Below are positions 22,091 to 34,993 of a stretch of 64,000 bases of DNA, in pieces; position 1 is the first letter of the stretch, and the number at the start of each line of letters is the position of its first letter. Where the stretch lies: positions 1 through 64,000 of the forward strand of contig JAUKTV010000004.1 in assembly GCA_030549205.1 (NCBI GenBank), given 5' to 3'. The position numbers and the translations under genes are program-made. The notes below the pieces were generated by a model. It made no database searches. It had not been told where the DNA came from and worked only from the letters and a program-made list of their open reading frames with translations. The stretch comes from Apiosordaria backusii (lineage: Eukaryota; Ascomycota; Sordariomycetes; Sordariales; Lasiosphaeriaceae).

Positions 22091-23829
22091 TCAGGACACC
22101 GCGTCAACTGGATGAAAGGTCGAGAATCTTAACAATTCTGCACCCTCCCACGCTTCGAAATCGCAGTTTCCCATCTCTTCCAGTTCCACATCTCGAGAGT
22201 CCGGTCCGTATCGCCGGACTTTGAAGTCCTTGTCAGGAAACTGAATGTACTGTAGGTTTGGACAAGCAAGTGCCAACTTCTTCCCCAATACTGAGGAATT
22301 CTCTTCGTAGCCTGGACCCATGATGCGTAGCTGGGTGAGTTTCGTGATAGAAGAAAGCGGCTGTACCAAGTCTTGGGGATGGACATCATCCGTAAACTCG
22401 ATCGAATCTGGATCGGCAAGATTTAGAACAAGACCCTCCAATGCGGCGCCATTAGACGCTGCCAGATCCTCCAGTATTTGCTTGGGAGGCCGACTGTGGG
22501 CATAATTTTCGCGATCTAGATCCAGCTCCATCATCCGCAGCTTGACTGGCAATTCGGGATGCTCTTCGCTAGAGCATAGCAGCATGGCTGTATCAAATAT
22601 GCCCTCTTGTTGACTCGTGACAGAAAATGCCAGATTTTGAGAGACAGACGGGAGCTTGGCGAATTGGCAGAGAAGCTCGTGTGTTTCTTGGCGATAGTGT
22701 GACACTGTGAGTCGGCGAAGCGTGGGCAATTGGTCGGGCCAAAAGCCTGCAACACAATCTTGCACTCTGACATGGCAGTGTGAAGCTCAAAGACGCCTGA
22801 ATCCTCGTGCAACTCTCCATCGTTGTCGATTTCCACTTCTTCGAGATAGGCCAGCTTGGTGAGGCCCGTCAAACCTTCATAACTCATCGGGTAGATAGAT
22901 AGGCCGCATTTGAGAGTTCTGAGCTCTAGGGGATGTCCCCCACTTTCGGCGTAATCCCTGCAAAGCCCATCAAAGAAATGTGCGTAGTCGGAGTTTCCTT
23001 TGTGCTGATAACGGTATACAGTTTCGGTGGAAATTGAAAGCTCCAATCCTTGAAGAGATCTGGGAGGATGATCAGCTGGAACTCTAATGGCCACAGGGAT
23101 TGTCCATTCTGAAGGACGAGGCATACGGTGAGTGAAGTAGTATCTGTACTATTTGTCGTCGCCACCGGGACAGGTCGTCGAACAAGTCATCAACGGCTAG
23201 ATAGGTGAGATTGCCAAAGTGAGAAAGGTCTTGGCGGTAAAGTTGCACCAACGCCTCGCTGTAGTCGATGGAAGGGTGCCACCTATCAGATGCTGCCAGG
23301 CCTGTTCCATTCTGTTGAACCCAATCCGAAGCGTCCTAAGCTTTTGACATGATTTCCGCAGACAGGCCATTGTGGCGCCCTCGAGTTCGTACAATAGCCA
23401 CCTACGACATTCAACACGTTGTCAGCAGACACTCTGAGTGTTCGGAGTGAACGGAAATTTGTACTCAAAGTGTTCTAGACACGGCATTTGTGTGATGAGT
23501 TGCCGTGCTTTCTCGTTGAACTCGGCGGGAGTCGGCATGGGTCCGTTTGATTGACAGAACAAAAGGGCCCTTACGTAGATGAGATTTGGATTATCTGCCG
23601 AAAGCCGAAATGCGTCCCTGCTCGTGTTGAGGTGCCGGTAAAGGCGTGGAGAAAATGCCAGGTGGAATATTTTGCTCGTCAGGCAGAGATTGCACAGAAA
23701 CTTTCGATCCCCGATATGCTCTCCGATTGAACGAAGAACCTCCAGATTCCTAGCGACCCGCGGCCCTGCTGTCGGCGTCTCCATGATGACTGTGACAAGA
23801 GGAGCTGACTGATGGTGTGGGAATGTCAT
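22091..23829 (-). pseudogene. F-box/leucine-rich-repeat-like protein, frameshifted
   Basis: Reads as one F-box/LRR protein of about 520 residues spread over several frames. The first exon from ATG 23829 (or 23784) contains an F-box-like stretch, NLEVLRSIGEHIGDRKFLCN followed by SKIFHLAFSPRLYRHL. LRR-like blocks follow: CQKLRTLRIGFNRME; then, in another frame, HFGNLTYLAVDDLFDDLSRW; then SLQGLELSIST and LTGLTKLAYLEEVEIDNDGE; then QLPTLRRLTVSHYRQ, ending HPVDAVS at 22091. Two frame changes can be explained by introns (about 23452-23402, and a 43-nt GTATGC...TTAG). Two cannot: near 23280 (GGTGG) and near 22765 (GAGTGC), each fixed by one extra base. Function would be substrate choice for an SCF ubiquitin ligase if intact. 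Intron choices are tentative. Confidence 0.6.
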
Positions 23830-24744
23830 GATATGGTTTTGGCGGGCGTTGGCGACGATTTCGACTCTTCTGCGGTAAATTTTGCGTGGGACGATGCAAA
23901 CCCTAAAAGTACCTATCTTTTATGGTTCCAGGTAGGGCTAGGTGGTACCCAAGCTACCTTAATTGAAACCCAAAAGTTAACCTGGAAAACAGAAGCACGG
24001 GACTCGGGTAGTTGCCACATTTACGCTTGTAAGTCATAGCATGCGGAGGAAGAGGGAGAGATGACGGGTTAACAACGCAGGATCTACAGAGAGTGACACA
24101 CCCGGTTACTAAATCGCACTTTAAATACATGACATGTAGGCGTCTCACAATGTTCACCCCCTTCATCGCTGATATCCTTGCTCGCTACTTCACTTGAAGG
24201 CTATCAGAAAACACATTTCAATCCAACCTCAACAGTCTACTCCCAAAATCCCATAACGCCGTCTCATCAAAGCGTCAACCATCTCTAATTCAAGCCTCGG
24301 CTCCCACAAGACCCAGGCTAAACCATCCCTCACCCGAGTCCCCAAGTCTTGACCCCGATCAGCTAATCCGAACCCTAGGAACACTATCTCCAGCCCATAT
24401 CTCAACCCCACCATGCAATCCAACCATCCTTCACCTCACAAAACCTCAAATGACTTACCATGAATTTGATTCAAAAACGTCACCCCCCCCCTCCCGCTCA
24501 GCAACAGAAAGTAAAGCCCCAAAATCCATACAACAATATCCCATCTTGGATTAGTAGTGCAAGATTTCATCGTGACATACCTACTCATCATCAACAAAAG
24601 AAAGACCTAATAACCATGACCCCCAATTTCGCAAGATTGAGTCGCTCAAAGCCAAAAAAGAACAGAAAAATAAGACAATTCCAAGAAAGGAACAATCCTG
24701 CATACCCGGTATTAGAGCTACCTCCGGGCCCACATGCATGTAAA
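23830..24744. other. Intergenic region, no gene seen
   Basis: AT-rich stretch between the F-box relic and the tRNA-Val gene. Small open frames only, without recognisable motifs. Confidence 0.45.
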
Positions 24745-24817
24745 GGTCGGCTGGTGTAGTGGTTATCACGTTTGTCTCACACACAAAAGGTGCCAGGTTC
24801 GATCCCTGGGTCGATCA
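24745..24817 (+). tRNA. tRNA-Val(CAC)
   Basis: A 73-nt cloverleaf without intron: acceptor arms GGTCGGC and GTCGATC with discriminator A, D-arm around GTAGTGGTTATCAC, anticodon loop CTCACAC (anticodon CAC) closed by TTTGT/ACAAA, and T-arm CCAGG-TTCGATC-CCTGG carrying an internal B box. T tracts follow within 30 nt, fitting Pol III termination. Confidence 0.95.
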
Positions 24818-25420
24818 ATTCTTCTTTTGCCACCTTTTCCTTTTGCCTTTTTTCTACCTACATCTTCCCCCATTCCCCCTCTTTTGTTTTGTTCGGCTCT
24901 ACTACTTCGCCGTCAATAGTTACTTCACACTGTTTACCTATCTCACTTGCATCACGACTCGAAATGCCCATGTTATTTTTCCTCCAAGACCACAACCACA
25001 GTCAGCACCATGGGTTTCCATCACTTCCAGAGAGACAAGTTGACGGTAATAATGATACGTATGTAATGTTGTGGTAGGTAGGTAGGGAGTAATTCGCACA
25101 CTCTGACTTTTTGTCTACTTATCTGCGCACCACTATTGGATGCACCACCTTTTGCTTTCTGTATCCCCCTCTACTTTGCAAATTCTCTAACTGGTATGGT
25201 ACACACACTCGAAGGGTGATGAGAATGGGCCCCCTTTCTCACATTACCAATGCTTTATTTCTGTCATCCCAATTGTCTCCAAACTCACGAGCAATGCATC
25301 GAATGATCCTTTCTATCACAACTCCTTTTTCATTCTCCGCGCCTTTTCTTTGTTGGTAAAAACAGTATCACTCACTGTAGCAGGCTGTTCCCCTTGCCTT
25401 CTCGTCAGAATGTGGCGCCA
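24818..25420. other. Intergenic region, no gene seen
   Basis: Pyrimidine-rich DNA after the tRNA, including a GTAGGTAGGTAGGG run near 25074. Open frames here are low-complexity and not supported as genes. Confidence 0.45.
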
Positions 25421-28400
25421 TCAAGCAAAATAGCTCTTCCACAACACCCCTTCCAAGTCCTCGAGTTGGTCGCTTGTGAAATACTGTTTCTCATGTTAGC
25501 CATGCCTCATCATATATTATCCAGCAGAAGCACAGGGGAGAAATTTACCTTTTGATCCACACTCCAACTATCCTGCCTGGTCTTTTTGAACTCGGCCAAA
25601 ATTGCCTTGGTCGCTTTACCCACAACACCCGGATCGTTCGCCGCTCTCGTGGCCAAGCGAGCCAACACCTCCGGCATCCACTTCGGCGGTGGCGTTGCAT
25701 ACGGGAATGCCTCGATAAGCGCCCCCAATCCCAGCACCGCGGCATGCCTCCTGACGATTTGCTTCTGCGTGTCAATCGGCGTATCCGTGCCGGGAACCTT
25801 CTTCTTCCTGGCAGGCATAGGGTTCTGCTTGAGCTGCAACTCGAACCTGTCCTTGAGCTGGATAATAATCGGGTTGCGGATCGAGGCGGGCGAGCAACGG
25901 ATCATGCCAGCCAGGGTGGCAGAAGCACAGTCCCGCACTTCGAGTTGCGGATCGGAGAGCATGTCACCAACTGCCTCGAAGAGCATTTGCCGCTGGGGGG
26001 GTTGAGTGAGGAAGAGGCGGCGGAAGTAGACGACTTGCATGTTGACCAGAGCCCGCAGACGTTGGTGCCAGGAGGTGGCGGTCTTGCCGACCCTGATCAG
26101 AGCAGCGATAAAGGCGTCGTCCTCACCAGAGCGGAAGGGGATGTTGGGGAGGTGGCGGTAGACGTGATAGGCAAGCTTCATCAGCTCTGGGTCCTCCTTG
26201 ACGTCCATCATGTGCAGGAGCTGGTCGATGAACGGATCAGGGAAGAACGGGACGAGCTGGATGCACTCTTGGGAGGAGAGCATGCTGTCGAGCCAAATGA
26301 GAACAGTCTTGGAGCCCGAAGTGTAGCTGGAGGGTGTCTGCTGGCCGGGAGTTCGCTCGTGTCGCCACTTTTCAAGGCGGCCAAAGACGTCCTTGATGGT
26401 GGCCGAGAACTCTTCGGTCGGTTGGTAGGCCCGCAGACCGATCGAGGAAGCGGCCTTGTTTTTCTCGAGAAGCTCCGATACGTTCCTGAAAGACTCATGG
26501 TACCGTGTGCGATAAATGGTTGCGATGACCCGGCCAATTGACTCCCGGACCGACTTGTAGGGGTGATCGATGTGTGCCAGGAAATCCTGCAAGATAGGCT
26601 TCTCATGCCTGAAGTGCCAGCCAGCATCATTAATAATGAACTCGACAAGCTGGACCTTGCTGGACTCCTTGAAAGCCGCATTAGAGTTCATGTCCAGTCG
26701 GAAGGAGGATAGCGCCTGTGTCAGTTCTCTGCATCGTCGTGGATCCTTGCCGTCGATGACGATGTGCAGACATGTCATCCAGTACTGGAGGTTATCGGGG
26801 GTCAAGTCATCCGCGATGATCTTGAGCATGAGGGGAGCGGCAAAGTTCCAGACCCGGTCTCGAAACTCGCGAGGATCGTCAGAGCTGCCCGAAAGCAAGG
26901 CTCCCAGGATCTCTGCCGTAGCGCGGTGCTGGTGTTTATCACTACCGTCACCGTAGACGTCCTTGACCAATTCAACGACGTCGTCAAAGGTTGCCGCTGT
27001 CTTTCCGTAGTGCATAAGATCGAAGACATTCATGAGGAGCACGAGATTCTGCATCCTGAACCGATCGACTCCGGCATCCCTGGGCTCTTGCTTGAGATAC
27101 TCGAAGCACTTCTTGAACCAGTCCTTGGTGATGATCTGACCAATCTGGACGCGCACGCGGTCCTCAACCTCATCATATGCCAAGAAGGGCTTGGGGTTGG
27201 CCCGCGACACGGGGAATTGCTTCCCCCAGACGAGCCAGCCGGGATAGTCGCAGTCAACAAAATAATCGGTGCCATCAAATTTCTCGAATTGTGAAAGGAA
27301 GTTTTCTGTTAGGTTGGGATCGTCCGTTGGCACCGGCATCTGGTACTTGTTCTCCTCGTATTCTTTCTCGATCAGGTAGTTTCGATACTCGTGGCCGTAG
27401 ACTGCACGGATATCGATGGCTGTGAAGATGGCCGAAAATGCTGAGAGATAGTTGGACCGCAACCCCGGGTGGGGATCATTGGTTCCATTGGCGACCAGTT
27501 CAACCAGCTCCGGGCTGGCAAGAGTATCGAAACGCAGGCAGCAGTTGAGTGCAAAAATGGCGCATCTGCTCGCAATCTTCCAGTGAGTGGTCTTGGCCTT
27601 CTCAGTGAGCTCCAATCCAAGAGCCGCCTTTTTCCCTTCGACCTTGGTGCGGCGCTCGGTGATGAAGTCATGCCGGCGACTGATGATCTCTGAACAATCC
27701 TCATCCGGGCGGATCGTTTGCACGATCTCCCGATCAAAGATGATCAAACGCTCAAAGGGCTTACCAAAGTCGAGCAGAGGGTATAGCGCAGTAGACCCCA
27801 GGTTCTGGATGGAGGTCTTGTCAACAGCAGCTGTCTCAATGTACATGCGCATGAGATCCGGGGCAAACCTCCAGTCCCGCATGAGCGTCTTCAGCAGCGT
27901 GGTGAATAAGAGCGTGTACATGGCACCCTTGATCCGGTCGTGATCGGTTTCGTCGAGGGCCTTGCGGAGTCGCTCCATAATCACGGGAATGACCAGAGGT
28001 CGACCGCCAATCAAGACCTTGAGGGATGAGTCCTGGGCGCCTTGGGCTACTCTCCGCACGTCTGCATAGGAAGAGGTGCAAGACTCGGCAAGATCAAGCA
28101 ACAGGCGCTTGTCAAGCTCACTTTTCTTGCGGTAGGCCGAGTTATACTTGACACGCTGAAGTTGGTATGCATCCGCACGCTTGATCAGGAGCGGTCGAGG
28201 GTACACTTTCCGCAGGCCGCTGATCTTGAAGGGCGAGATGTCAGCCTTATACAAACGTACGAGACGCTCCAATGGATGCGCGGATCTCTCGATACCGACA
28301 TCGGTGATCCAGGTCCTGTAGGTCGCGTACAAAGACGTGAAGCAGGCGACGTCATCCTGTTGGCTGGCGTTCAAGAAGGCATGTGTCCGCGAGAGGAGTC

Positions 28401-31400
28401 TTCCAACGTCTTCACGCAGCTCGTGAATGCGATTGTAGATGGGGTCTTCGGGCTTCAGAATGTAGCCAGCAGGGTAGTGAAACTGCCTCTTAAGTTCCTC
28501 ATCGTCCGCAACCTCGGCGAGCGGATCATCGTCTTCCTCCATCATGGCATCACCATCACCATCTGTCGTTCCATTCCCGTTGGCCTGGATACTGGTATCA
28601 CCAGAAGCCCGTTTTGGGTCAAACATGGTCGACACGCCCGATATGATCAACCTGAGAGCAGTCAAGCTCCGAGATAGCTCGTCAGACCATTCCTTGTTTT
28701 TTCCTTTTCTGCTGACAGGGGGGTCATCGCTCATCAGTTGCTCCAGCCGCTGCGAGGCACTGCGGGTTTGGCTCTCGAACAGCTCGACGGCAAACAAGAC
28801 TTCAGCGGGAGAGGGCCGGTGCCACTTGATGGTCAGCTCCGAGGGCGGTGTCGACCTGCCCCAATCCTCCACATCCAAACCACGGGCAATGCGATCGGGT
28901 TCGTAAAGCGCATTATCTATTGGGTAGGTATGGGTCAAGTTAAGCAGCAGGTGATGGATGTAATTCGAAATGTGTATCGTGGGCAGTCCACGGCACCTTT
29001 CCTGCATGTACTCTGCAATTCCGAAAAGCTCGTCCTTGTACTTCAGTACCTCGCCACCAACGTGCACGACACACATGCTGAGCATGCTGACGTGCCAGAC
29101 AAGAGCACGGTCCCGGGGTAGGACCTCAGTGCCGCTACTCCGATCAGAAGCTGCACCATTGTAGTCAATCTCGTTGCGAATGTTGACAATCAACATCGGA
29201 ATGAACACCTTCAAGGTCTTCTCCGGGCTGACTTTGCAGAGTGCATTGCAAATCCAAGCCATGGCATCTCGCGCTTGGTGCACAACATGGCTGGAAACGA
29301 ACGAGGCCAACTTTTCCAACGCCATATCAAATAGCTCAGGTGACAACGAGGCAAAGAGAGGCGTGAGAGCGGCAGGGAGTGTGTTGATCACATTGTCCTC
29401 TGGTGACCCGGTGCGTAAATGACTAGAGTCTGGCAGGTTCTCAAGCAAAGCAAAGACCTTGCCCAAAAGGGCCAGCACAAACTCGCCCAGGCCGGCGGTG
29501 GAGGAGCGTAGGATGTTTGCCTCGTCCTCGTCAGTCAGCTCCTCGTTGTAGCTGATCTTGACCTCCTGTCCTTCCAGTTCCATCCTCTCCATCTCGCCTT
29601 GCACCCAGTTCATAGCGAGGCTAGTGTCATGGATGCCTCCATGTTCCTTGACCAACGGAACAAATGGGATGCTGTAAGCGACGCTTTGGATGAAATTGAG
29701 TGTGTATTGCGTCTTTCCCAGATCGTTGGCATCGATGCCGGGCAGAGCCAGTGCCAACAATGCCGTAAGGTGGCAGCGATATCCCTTCTGTTTGGACATG
29801 ATGTTGGCAATCATTTGCAGACCACACAGACTAGATGTAGTTCGATGTACTTCGACCAGCCCCTGCAGACTGGGGTAGAAGCGTTGCAGGGCGCCTGGTA
29901 AGATCAAGTCGGGTTCCAGGTACGCCAGGCCTTGAAGAGTCGAATAGTAGTAGTTCACCACCTTGGAGCTCTTACCAAAAAGACCCATAAAGGCGACCTC
30001 TTTCAGAGAAAGAACAAACCGCTTCTTGAGAGCATCGTTGATGCGGCGATCCTCCGGAATGTCCAGCTCGCCACTTTGTTCGCGGTTCCAACGAGAGACA
30101 AAAATGTCGGTGAGGAAAAACGTAAGCTGTGCGAGGAATGTGGTCCACGATCCTTGATTTGAGGGATGGAAGAAGGTGTCGATAGACTCCATCAAGCCCT
30201 CCAAGTTTGTCAAGATGGAAGGTTCCTCGTTCAGGCAAAGGGGGGACAGCGAGTGGGCGATCCATCTCGCAATCATGTACGGCACAGGATACTTCTTCTT
30301 GTCTTTCTCCAGAAACACGCCAAGACCTGAAGCATAGTCGAGTGACGAGTAAGGACTATTAGCTTGGCCCACGGGAATTTCTGTTAACCTTAGAATCGCT
30401 GTAAATATGGCATCTGACTGCTCTCGAGTAAAAATGCCGTGCTCTGTAAATGGCACATGCCTGCAGCCCAAATAATCTCTAGCCATGCGCGAGAATATGT
30501 CGATAAAACAAACGTCAAACGCCTTGGACCGTGTCATGAGCTGCCAGAGGTGAAAGAAGGTCGGCGCGTATTCTGATGGCTGCGAATGCGGATCCGTGGG
30601 CAGCGCAGGCCCGGTGGGAACAAGAATGTTGAGCGCTCCAACGACAATGTACGCATTGCTCATAGCCGAGGTACTGAAGAAGGGCAACAACTCTTCTAAT
30701 ATGGGGCCCCGCTCCTTTGGATCAAAATACGAGTTGACGTGGAGGCAGAGCTTCAGGAGATGTTTGTGGGATCTTCTGCGTTGTCCCTGGTGGTGTGCAA
30801 CTTCAGAGGGGAACACCATCGCCTTGAGCTCCTTCCAAAGCGGTCGCCAGTCGAGGGTCAGATCTTGGCCGGGCTTCAAGTAGTGCTTTTTCCTACAACA
30901 GCCACCGGGTTAGCTCGAATTCTTCTGCCATCACGAGGAGATCACGCACCTTGTCAAAGTGACAACCATCCTGGAAAATCTGTCGGCAGTATTGCTGTCC
31001 AGACCGGGCGCAAGAGCCAGGTGATAATAGAGATGTGTAAGCTTGGCTCGAAGTTCTCTTGTCATCTCGAACTTCAAATTCAACCACCCCTGTAGCTCGC
31101 GAGTCCAATGCAGCGCCCCGGGAGAGAAATCTTCAGCCATAATAGATATGTACAAGTTTTTGAGTATACCCTGAAGCGCAGCGTCTCTGTGGGCGTCATC
31201 TTCGACATCGAACGGCAGTAGTCGAAAATAACTGAAGGTTCGGGGGCGGTATCGCTTCTTGTCGTCTTCGTGGATGTCGGCGCAAGGTACCCCAGGTGAC
31301 GTAGCACGCGAGATGGTGTCGATCGAGGTCATCAAGCCACCGAGAAAGGCGGCTCCCGCTCCCCCGCCAGCGGCAGGGAAAGCTGAGGAAGCACCAGAGT

Positions 31401-31422
31401 GCGTCTCCAGTGACTCGTCCAT
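25421..31422 (-). CDS. blm10: Proteasome activator Blm10/PA200
   Basis: Large HEAT-repeat ring that caps the 20S proteasome and opens its gate; roles in proteasome assembly, DNA repair and histone turnover. Exons 31422-30950, 30892-25549 and 25483-25421 give 1,959 residues, the expected size. The N-terminus contains RPRTFSYFRLLPFDVEDDA; the second exon continues KKHYLKPGQDLTLDWRPLW, then HLWQLMTRSKAFDVCF and many helical pairs to the conserved C-terminal region (QIVRRHAAVLGLGALIEAFP). A short last exon, found by splice phase, ends DLEGVLWKSYFA. The Blm10 C-terminus (YYA in yeast) docks between alpha subunits; here it is YFA. All 5.3 kb of the main exon are open, including a seven-C run near 25995. 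Confident. Confidence 0.95.
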
Positions 31423-34011
31423 TGCAGCTCGACTTGGGCTCCTGTTCTGGTGGGCGAGGAACTGAGATGTTTGGTTTATTTTGGTCGATTGTCCTAATCT
31501 TTAAAGGAAGATTGACAGCGCAGCACGAAGAAGGCAGCGGCGCGTGGGTGGAGCTACTACGTCTCGAAGGCGAAGCTTTGTCAAACGCGGCGATATGTGG
31601 CGGCGACACAGGGCGATGGCCGGTCCCGGGAGTGGTCGTGTCGAGGGAAAGGAGAAAGAGAGTAGAGATCGGGGTCGTGGAGAAGATGAGAATCTGGCAA
31701 GAGCAAGAGTATTATTATTAGCTAAATACCAAACACCATTGACTAAGAAGTCGGTCTTTTTTGTTGGGTGAGATTTGGGGACCTGAGCTCGGTGCTCTCA
31801 TCAGACGGCCAACGGCAACCTTCCCCAGGCAGCGCAACCTGACGCAACCGCTTTCGCCGTGCGTGCGGGACAGGCGTGTGAGATGGACGTAAGGATAGAA
31901 TTGGAAATGCGCACCTTCTTGAACCCCGAGCGTTGGACGGCCCCCCTATATACCGGGCAAATTCAGAAGTGCGAGGTGCGCTTCCATGTGTATCCGTCGA
32001 TGCGCTGAGGTCAGGCTGCCAGTTGCCTTGAGCCTTGTCAACACGAGAGTGCTTGTCGCAGAGAGTGTCTCGCCTACTGTGTACCTACCAGAAGCTTGGT
32101 CCAAGGGTATCTCCCAAAGCCGGGGCCACAACGGTGGCTTGCATCCATGCACGCTTATCTCATCCACCCGCCAAGTAACGGCGCACAGGCCATCTGGCAG
32201 CTCGGCGCCCAGTGGAATTGCGGGGACGTCACGGAAGCGGGGCTCAACTGCCACGACCACCCAATCTCAAGGTCTCACAAAGTGAAGGAATCTCGAGTTG
32301 CAGAGAGGCCGTTGTGTGGGGTTCTCTATACTGGTGTGTGATATAAGTACTCATGCCGTCTTGGTCACGCTGGTCACCTATCATTGATGACAGTCTTTCA
32401 GTAAACTGATATGACGATGTGAGCCGCACATGTTTAAATGCTGAGACCTGTACACAGTACCTCCGTCCTTTTCACAGCTGTAGTGACAGGATTTCCTCTT
32501 GTTGGATACCTTAATCTCCCTGAGGCTCAGACCCAAAATAAATATGGTGATGTGATGATTGATGGAGTCAGAGGAGAGATATGATGATTAAAATGTCTTA
32601 TGTATTCTCTGAGAAGAGACTTGGTCTCACTTAAACACACACATAATAAGCAGTTTAAGGCCTACCATCATTGTTCAATACGTAGGTAGGATGGTACTTG
32701 ACCTCACAGAAAGCATACTTCATACCTATCTACATTCTGAGTAGGCATTAATTGGGGATCTATGTATGAAATAAATGACTGCACAGACTCCCCAAAGCGG
32801 TCCATATGAGTATGCAAGAACTGCTTCGTTGAACAACGTGACGGCTTCCTAGGTGGTGACGTGAACTTTGATGTTGACAAAGACAATGATGGGATGCCAC
32901 TCGGCAGCAGAGGTATTCCTTCCTTATGAGCCCCTGGAACGGACAACTTTGCCCATTAAGTTTGAAGTGATGCCCGAAGTGATGCCACTCGACACCAAGT
33001 TCCTTCCTGTTTGCCCTCGGAAACCGCTTGTGAGGACAGCATCGGCACCGAAGTCCTCTCTGTCTCCGCGGGAAATTCAGGGTATAAATCCATCCTCATC
33101 TCCTCCATTTCTCACCCTCTTCTCTTCTTCTTCCGCAGAACCAGCTTTCAGACTTAGGGGGTTAAAAGCCCTCACTACCCAAGTCTTGACTGTTGGCAGG
33201 TGGACTCAGATACAGCAGGGGGTTAAAAGCCCTCCATCAGCTGTTTGTGTTCATCATTGTCTCTTCATTGCGGCGCGTAGTGTCCAAACACACCATGACG
33301 CTGTCCGTGAGAGTGGCCCATGGATGCCATAAATCCTAGATCAATGTGTTCTGTTAGCCACCATCGGCCCTGACCTTCCCATGTCAGGTGTCGCGGAGCG
33401 AAGGAACTACATTTCCCCCTCCGTTTCATGCATCATCACATTTCCCTTTCCCTTTGCCAGATCCTTCTCCATCCCTCTCACCATTCACAGCACTACTTGG
33501 CACGATGGAGGTGGGACAGGTCGGAAGTTGGATAGGGCGTGGCAATGGGGGCTAGAGGTTAGGCATTGGCGGTGACGGGCACTAGAGGTGATGGCATTGA
33601 AGGTGATAGGCATTTTCGGGAGTTGGGTTGAGATGGGAATGGCGGGTTTGAGGATTGATGGGATGCATACCTAGATCATAGAAGGAATTGAATGATTCTG
33701 GTTGCGACAGACTCAGTCAACATCATTGTCTGCGCCGTGATTGTTCTTGCATGCCCGTGAGAGTCGGTCGATGACTTTTCAGAAAAGAATTCAAGGAAGT
33801 GGGATGGAAATATAAGGTAATGGCAGTCTGGTGGCACCGTACTATTGAACAGCTGCCAGGCAGAAGGCTTGTCGGTCCTTAGCCCACGCCTAGGGCTTGA
33901 CCTACTGCCAGTGGCAGCCAGGGAGGAAATCGGTGGAAATACATTGCCTAGCGTGCCATGAAAAAAATACTCGTGTGTTTGTCGGGTGCATGCTGTTTAA
34001 CAAGATACAGA
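31423..34011. other. Long intergenic region with short direct repeats
   Basis: The blm10 promoter lies at the left end. No supported gene was seen in 2.6 kb. An 18-bp direct repeat AGGGGGTTAAAAGCCCTC occurs at 33156-33173 and 33217-33234. The stretch 32400-32800 is AT-rich. Confidence 0.5.
33156..33234. repeat. Pair of 18-bp direct repeats
   Basis: AGGGGGTTAAAAGCCCTC is present twice, at 33156-33173 and 33217-33234, 61 bp apart start to start, with unrelated sequence between them. No surrounding element was recognised. Confidence 0.85.
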
Positions 34012-34329
34012 TTATTCATCCATCTCATCCTCCTTTTTCTTGCTGCTCTTGGCGACTGGTGCTCCTGCCTTTGGTTCATTCTTGGACCCGGGCTCATTTT
34101 CATATCCGCCTCCTGCCTTCTCATATTCCTTGGCCAGCTTCATTCCTTTCCACGCTGCCCACTGCCCTTTTCCATCACCAGACTTGTTGGGTTCTTGCTT
34201 GATGTCTGTGGCACGTTGTCAATATCAATCGTTCATGATTGTTCGGGGTGCACCGCGCGCCATGGACATACCCTCTTTGATTTGCTCCCTCAGCTCAGGA
34301 TCTGTGGGCTTTCCTTTGCTGCTTGGCAT
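34012..34329 (-). CDS. Small conserved Lys/Glu-rich fungal protein
   Basis: Exons 34329-34272 and 34205-34012 give only 83 residues. The start MPSSKGKPTDPELREQIKE splices (GTATGT donor, CCACAG acceptor) to DIKQEPNKSGDGKGQWAAWK, then KEYEKAGGGYENEPGSKN and a Lys/Glu tail ending KKKEDEMDE. The pattern DPELREE-KEEVK, Gly-Lys-Gly-Gln, AWKA..ISKEYEK and YENE.GSKN recurs in small uncharacterised proteins of filamentous ascomycetes (recalled, not searched). Hydrophilic, no signal peptide or membrane segment; likely disordered. Function unknown. Confidence 0.75.
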
Positions 34330-34517
34330 GGTGTGTGTTTGTAGACACTTTGGTTGACTGCGCGGCTGGAATTAAGTGGAAGGAAAATGAGGTTGGTGAA
34401 AGCAATTCGTCAACGTGTAAGGCTGTTGAGGCTCATCAGGTTGGTGGAATTTGATCCCTTCTTATGCCAATTGGCGTCCTTTGATCTTTGGCAAACAGTC
34501 TATGACAAAGCTGTGCG

Positions 34518-34557
34518 TCAATCCGATCCCCTGAGCCTCAATCCGATCCCCTGAGCC
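34518..34557. repeat. 20-bp tandem duplication
   Basis: TCAATCCGATCCCCTGAGCC occurs twice head to tail at 34518-34537 and 34538-34557 with no mismatch, upstream of the small protein gene (34329). Recent duplication or a doubled regulatory site; not decidable here. Confidence 0.9.
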
Positions 34558-34993
34558 AGCGAGAGCTGTAGCGATCAACTGGAATTTAGTGGTGTGTCCT
34601 GGCGCCGCATTACATCATTGTTCTGAGACAGCTCCATTGTCGGATTTGCGCACGAAAACGGCCACCAGTGGTCAAGCTAGAGATTGGATCAGATTCCCGA
34701 ATCTGGGCACAGAACTATACCCGAAGAAATAACCCATCTACAATATCTCGGCTTTCTCCATCGGGTTCAACATGCCCATACATTAATTTTTCTCCTGGCT
34801 CTACACTTATCCTGATGGCACTGGCCACGCTGTAGAGTGCTCAAGAAAACATGAGCTTCTCCCAAACAACTCTCCATCATTTCAAAGTCAAGGAAGGATG
34901 GACCTCTCTCACTTGCCAGTCCCCGCCCTGCAGCGGCCTTCCAATCGGTCGGAGCTTTTTGGAGTTCACATGCATATACCTCCGACTCGTCGC

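Noticed and set aside
32868..33332. 154-codon plus-strand frame
   Set aside because: Contains the 18-bp direct repeats, no motif, no plausible start context; treated as intergenic.
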